A stretch of DNA of 51,762 nucleotides. It comes from Sporomusa silvacetica DSM 10669 (GTDB lineage: Bacteria; Bacillota; Negativicutes; Sporomusales; Sporomusaceae). Below, in pieces: positions 49,417 to 51,762 of the stretch; the stretch's first letter is position 1, and the number at the start of each line of letters is the position of its first letter. The DNA is taken from assembly GCF_002257705.1 (NCBI RefSeq), contig NZ_LSLK01000083.1:1-51762 (forward strand). Direction: 5' to 3'. The notes under the pieces are model-generated. The model was not told where the DNA came from, ran no database searches, and saw only the letters and a list, made by a program, of their open reading frames with translations. The translations under genes were made by a program, and so were the position numbers.

Positions 49417-51141
49417 TTGAAAGCTAAATTAGGTTTTAAATTCGCAGTGAGTTTTGGTATCATCTTACTGCTGATGATTATTATGACTATTAACTCTTTT
49501 GTCAATTTACAAAGTGCAAAAGGAGAGTTAGTTAAAATCGATGAGGCTAATGCGCGGATGGCGTTAGCTGATACTATTGCAGTGCAATATAAGAATACAA
49601 TAGCTGCTATACGTGGTTATGCCGCCTTTGGTGAAAACGTATATTTGGGACAAATGGATAATGGTTTTGATAAGCTTTTGACAGCGGAAAAAGAACTGCT
49701 GGCTATGGCTAGAGCGGACAAGCGGCAGGAAGTTCAGACGTTAATTGATCAAACAAATCAGTATCGAGATATTATTATCAAGGAATATCTGCCATTAGCC
49801 AAGACTTATCATGCTGCCAAGGCGGCGGGAGACTTGGCGCTGGAGCGAGAAGCTGAGATAAAATTAAATGGAATTACTAAGCGGTTGGCACCGTTAGTTG
49901 TATCAGTAACCGAAAAGGCTGATGGTATTGCTGAAAACAACGTAAATCTTGCGAAAAATTTGATTGATGATAGTATAAACAGGGCTGACAACGTTAATCG
50001 GTTTTCCCTTGTGATCAGTCTGATTGTGATGATATTGGGATTGGTAATTGCGATAATTTTAACGAATATGATCAGGAAACCTATACTTGCCCTCACTGCG
50101 ATTACTAATCAATACGCCGCAGGAGATTTGCGGGATATTGTGGAACTTAAATCTTCCGACGAGGTTGGGGAATTGGGACAGTCCTTGGGTATTATGCATA
50201 ATCATTTCGTTAGTATGATTACTAATATCCGTTCAGCATCAGGACAACTGGCTATTGCATCAGAACAAATGGCATCATCGACTGAGGAGGTCACTGCCAC
50301 CGGAGAGTCGATTTCTCAAAGCATGCAGCACTTGTCTGGTGAGGCTGATACTGGTAATAGTTCTATGCTAGAAGCGTCTCAGGCGTTGGTGGAATTGTCC
50401 AGTCTTATTCAAATTGCTAAGAAAAAAGCTAATGATACTTGCAACAATTCAATAGAGACTTTGGCAGCAGCTGAGAATGGACGGGCTAAAGTCACTGAAT
50501 CAGTTAGCAAGATGGATAATATTACAGAGCAGACTAAACGATCCAGTCAGATAATCGGCGAATTGAATGAGTACTCTCAACAAATTTCCCAGATCATTGA
50601 TACTATCACGATGATTGCCAAACAAACTAATCTTTTGGCACTTAATGCCGCTATTGAAGCCGCTCGGGCCGGAGAGCACGGACGTGGATTTGCGGTGGTT
50701 GCGGAAGAGGTGCGCCAGTTGGCTGAACAGTCTAATCAGGGAGCACAGGAAATCACCGCATTAGTTGAGAAAGTTACAGAAAAAACACAACTAGCCGTGT
50801 TGGCTATGACACAAAACGTAACAGAAGTAGAAGGCGGTGTTATTACTGTTAATGAGGCAGGCGTGGCACTTGATAAAATCTTACAGGCAGTGAGGTTTAT
50901 GGCTGACGAGGCTAGAGAAATTGGTAACATTACCTCAGAACAGGTAGCTAACTCAGACCAAATCGTGAACTTAATCAACGATCTTTCAAGTGTTATTGAA
51001 ACGGTGGCTGCGCATACTGAAGAGGCAACAGCTTCCATTGAGGAACAGTCCTCAACAATGCAGACAATAGCCGCTGGTGCTGAAGAAACAAGTGCTATGG
51101 CAACCGAATTGAAAGAATCGGTGCAACACTTTTTGGTTTAA
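49417..51141 (+). CDS. Methyl-accepting chemotaxis protein
   Basis: The 574-residue protein has a first membrane segment (about 10-30), a periplasmic four-helix-bundle sensor, a second membrane segment (about 193-215), a HAMP domain, and a long coiled-coil signalling domain with the hairpin tip IAKQTNLLALNAAIEAARAGEHGRGFAVVAEEVRQLA-type sequence (near residue 410-445). It senses a small ligand and controls a CheA kinase, or here perhaps another output. The start TTG 49417, with GGAG ten bases upstream, is preferred over the in-frame GTG at 49408 that overlaps this site. It follows the phosphatase by 50 bases and may belong to that operon. Confidence 0.93.
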   Translation: MKAKLGFKFAVSFGIILLLMIIMTINSFVNLQSAKGELVKIDEANARMALADTIAVQYKNTIAAIRGYAAFGENVYLGQMDNGFDKLLTAEKELLAMARADKRQEVQTLIDQTNQYRDIIIKEYLPLAKTYHAAKAAGDLALEREAEIKLNGITKRLAPLVVSVTEKADGIAENNVNLAKNLIDDSINRADNVNRFSLVISLIVMILGLVIAIILTNMIRKPILALTAITNQYAAGDLRDIVELKSSDEVGELGQSLGIMHNHFVSMITNIRSASGQLAIASEQMASSTEEVTATGESISQSMQHLSGEADTGNSSMLEASQALVELSSLIQIAKKKANDTCNNSIETLAAAENGRAKVTESVSKMDNITEQTKRSSQIIGELNEYSQQISQIIDTITMIAKQTNLLALNAAIEAARAGEHGRGFAVVAEEVRQLAEQSNQGAQEITALVEKVTEKTQLAVLAMTQNVTEVEGGVITVNEAGVALDKILQAVRFMADEAREIGNITSEQVANSDQIVNLINDLSSVIETVAAHTEEATASIEEQSSTMQTIAAGAEETSAMATELKESVQHFLV

Positions 51142-51155
51142 GCAATAGACGGCTA

Positions 51156-51206
51156 TATAATACCTTAAAGCGATGCTTGACACTAGCGTTGCTTTAAGGT
51201 ATTATA
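51156..51206 (+). terminator. Long hairpin after the chemoreceptor gene
   Basis: Sixteen perfect pairs (51156-51171 with 51191-51206) extend by five wobble-containing pairs to a loop of nine bases. There is no good T run, but position fits a terminator isolating the rRNA operon. Confidence 0.7.
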
Positions 51207-51288
51207 TGAAAGTCGCTTGCAGCGAGTGGGTCATAATGAAACAGAAGCTATTCATGGCAAACGACAAAAATTACCAATAAAAGATATA

Positions 51289-51318
51289 TTGACACAGTGA
51301 AAACCTATGTGTTACTAT
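51289..51318 (+). promoter_or_regulatory. rRNA operon promoter
   Basis: TTGACA (51289-51294), 18 bases, TACTAT (51313-51318). It lies 230 bases before the 16S gene and is the only strong promoter in the region. Confidence 0.7.
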
Positions 51319-51401
51319 ATATAAGTCGTCAGCGAACGACAAAACGTTCCCTGAAAACTGAACAATGTAAGTAATGCATCAAAAAAAGCCAGATGTGCGG
51401 T

Positions 51402-51504
51402 TGTATGTCGCTTGCGACATACAAAACCAAAAACAATTTCTTTAAGCAGACACACGAAATCTATGATTTCGATGTGGGCGCTTAGTTAGATGCTCTGCAT
51501 CTAA
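51402..51504 (+). promoter_or_regulatory. rRNA leader with three consecutive hairpins
   Basis: Stems TGTATGTCG/CGACATACA (51402-51423), CGAAATC/GATTTCG (about 51455-51471) and TTAGATGC/GCATCTAA (51486-51504) follow one another. Upstream, CCTGAAAACTGAACAATG (from 51351) is typical of Firmicute rRNA leaders and spacers. The hairpins may take part in processing or antitermination. Confidence 0.5.
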
Positions 51505-51548
51505 TATCAAATAATCATTAAGAGCCAACAAATGGCTTCATAAATAAT

Positions 51549-51762
<214 letters not shown>

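Overview
The window comes from a diderm, anaerobic-type Firmicute, most likely class Negativicutes, family Sporomusaceae. Four things point there: a partial 16S rRNA gene at the right edge, low-GC Shine-Dalgarno-led genes with Firmicute regulators (T-box, IclR, RsbW/SpoIIE-type proteins), a complete outer-membrane uptake system (TonB, ExbB, ExbD, TonB-dependent receptor), and strict-anaerobe style genes (FmdE, molybdenum hydroxylase, anaerobic cobaltochelatase CbiK). The assignment is from reading only; no database was searched. No CRISPR array, tRNA, transposase or phage module was seen.

Layout. 1-3.5 kb (minus): an unusual four-gene run made of an HPr-kinase-like protein, a sulfotransferase, a HAD nucleotidase and a stand-alone primase-fold (AEP) protein, ending in a terminator. 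3.5-5.7 kb (minus): a two-component system. 6.0-8.5 kb (plus): kduI-kduD-kdgR for pectin/uronate breakdown. 8.6-12 kb: secreted asparaginase, L,D-transpeptidase, aminotransferase. 12-17 kb: a salt/osmotic group with a glucosyl-3-phosphoglycerate synthase-like enzyme and two divergent NhaD/ArsB-type antiporters, whose leaders carry related terminator-like hairpins. 17-19.2 kb: racemase, acetyltransferase and a GntR/TrkA_C regulator in one overlapping operon. 19.4-24 kb: an FAD protein, then a Met/His-rich secreted protein with its two-component system.

24-28.5 kb (minus): a T-box leader precedes a TIM-barrel/acyl-CoA-synthetase fusion, FmdE and a methyltransferase. 28.6-32.9 kb (plus): a long structured leader, a DUF3842 protein and a three-subunit molybdenum hydroxylase. 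33-33.9 kb (minus): a second copy of the methyltransferase. 34-47.3 kb: a cobamide region with two cobalamin riboswitches, two CbiK cobaltochelatases (one exported), and a long operon for outer- and inner-membrane corrinoid uptake (BtuF, ExbB, ExbD, TonB, BtuB-like, BtuC, BtuD), salvage (CbiZ, a CbiR-like TIM barrel) and adenosylation (CobO/BtuR). 47.5-51.1 kb: a partner-switching module (RsbW-like kinase, STAS protein, PAS-PP2C phosphatase) with a chemoreceptor. 51.3 kb to the end: rRNA promoter, leader and the 5' end of 16S rRNA.

The strongest candidates for undescribed biology are the AEP/HAD/sulfotransferase/kinase run, the T-box-controlled fusion operon, the leader of the molybdenum hydroxylase operon, the hairpin leaders of the antiporter region, and a small three-copy intergenic repeat, one copy of which sits in the loop of a 23-bp perfect inverted repeat.
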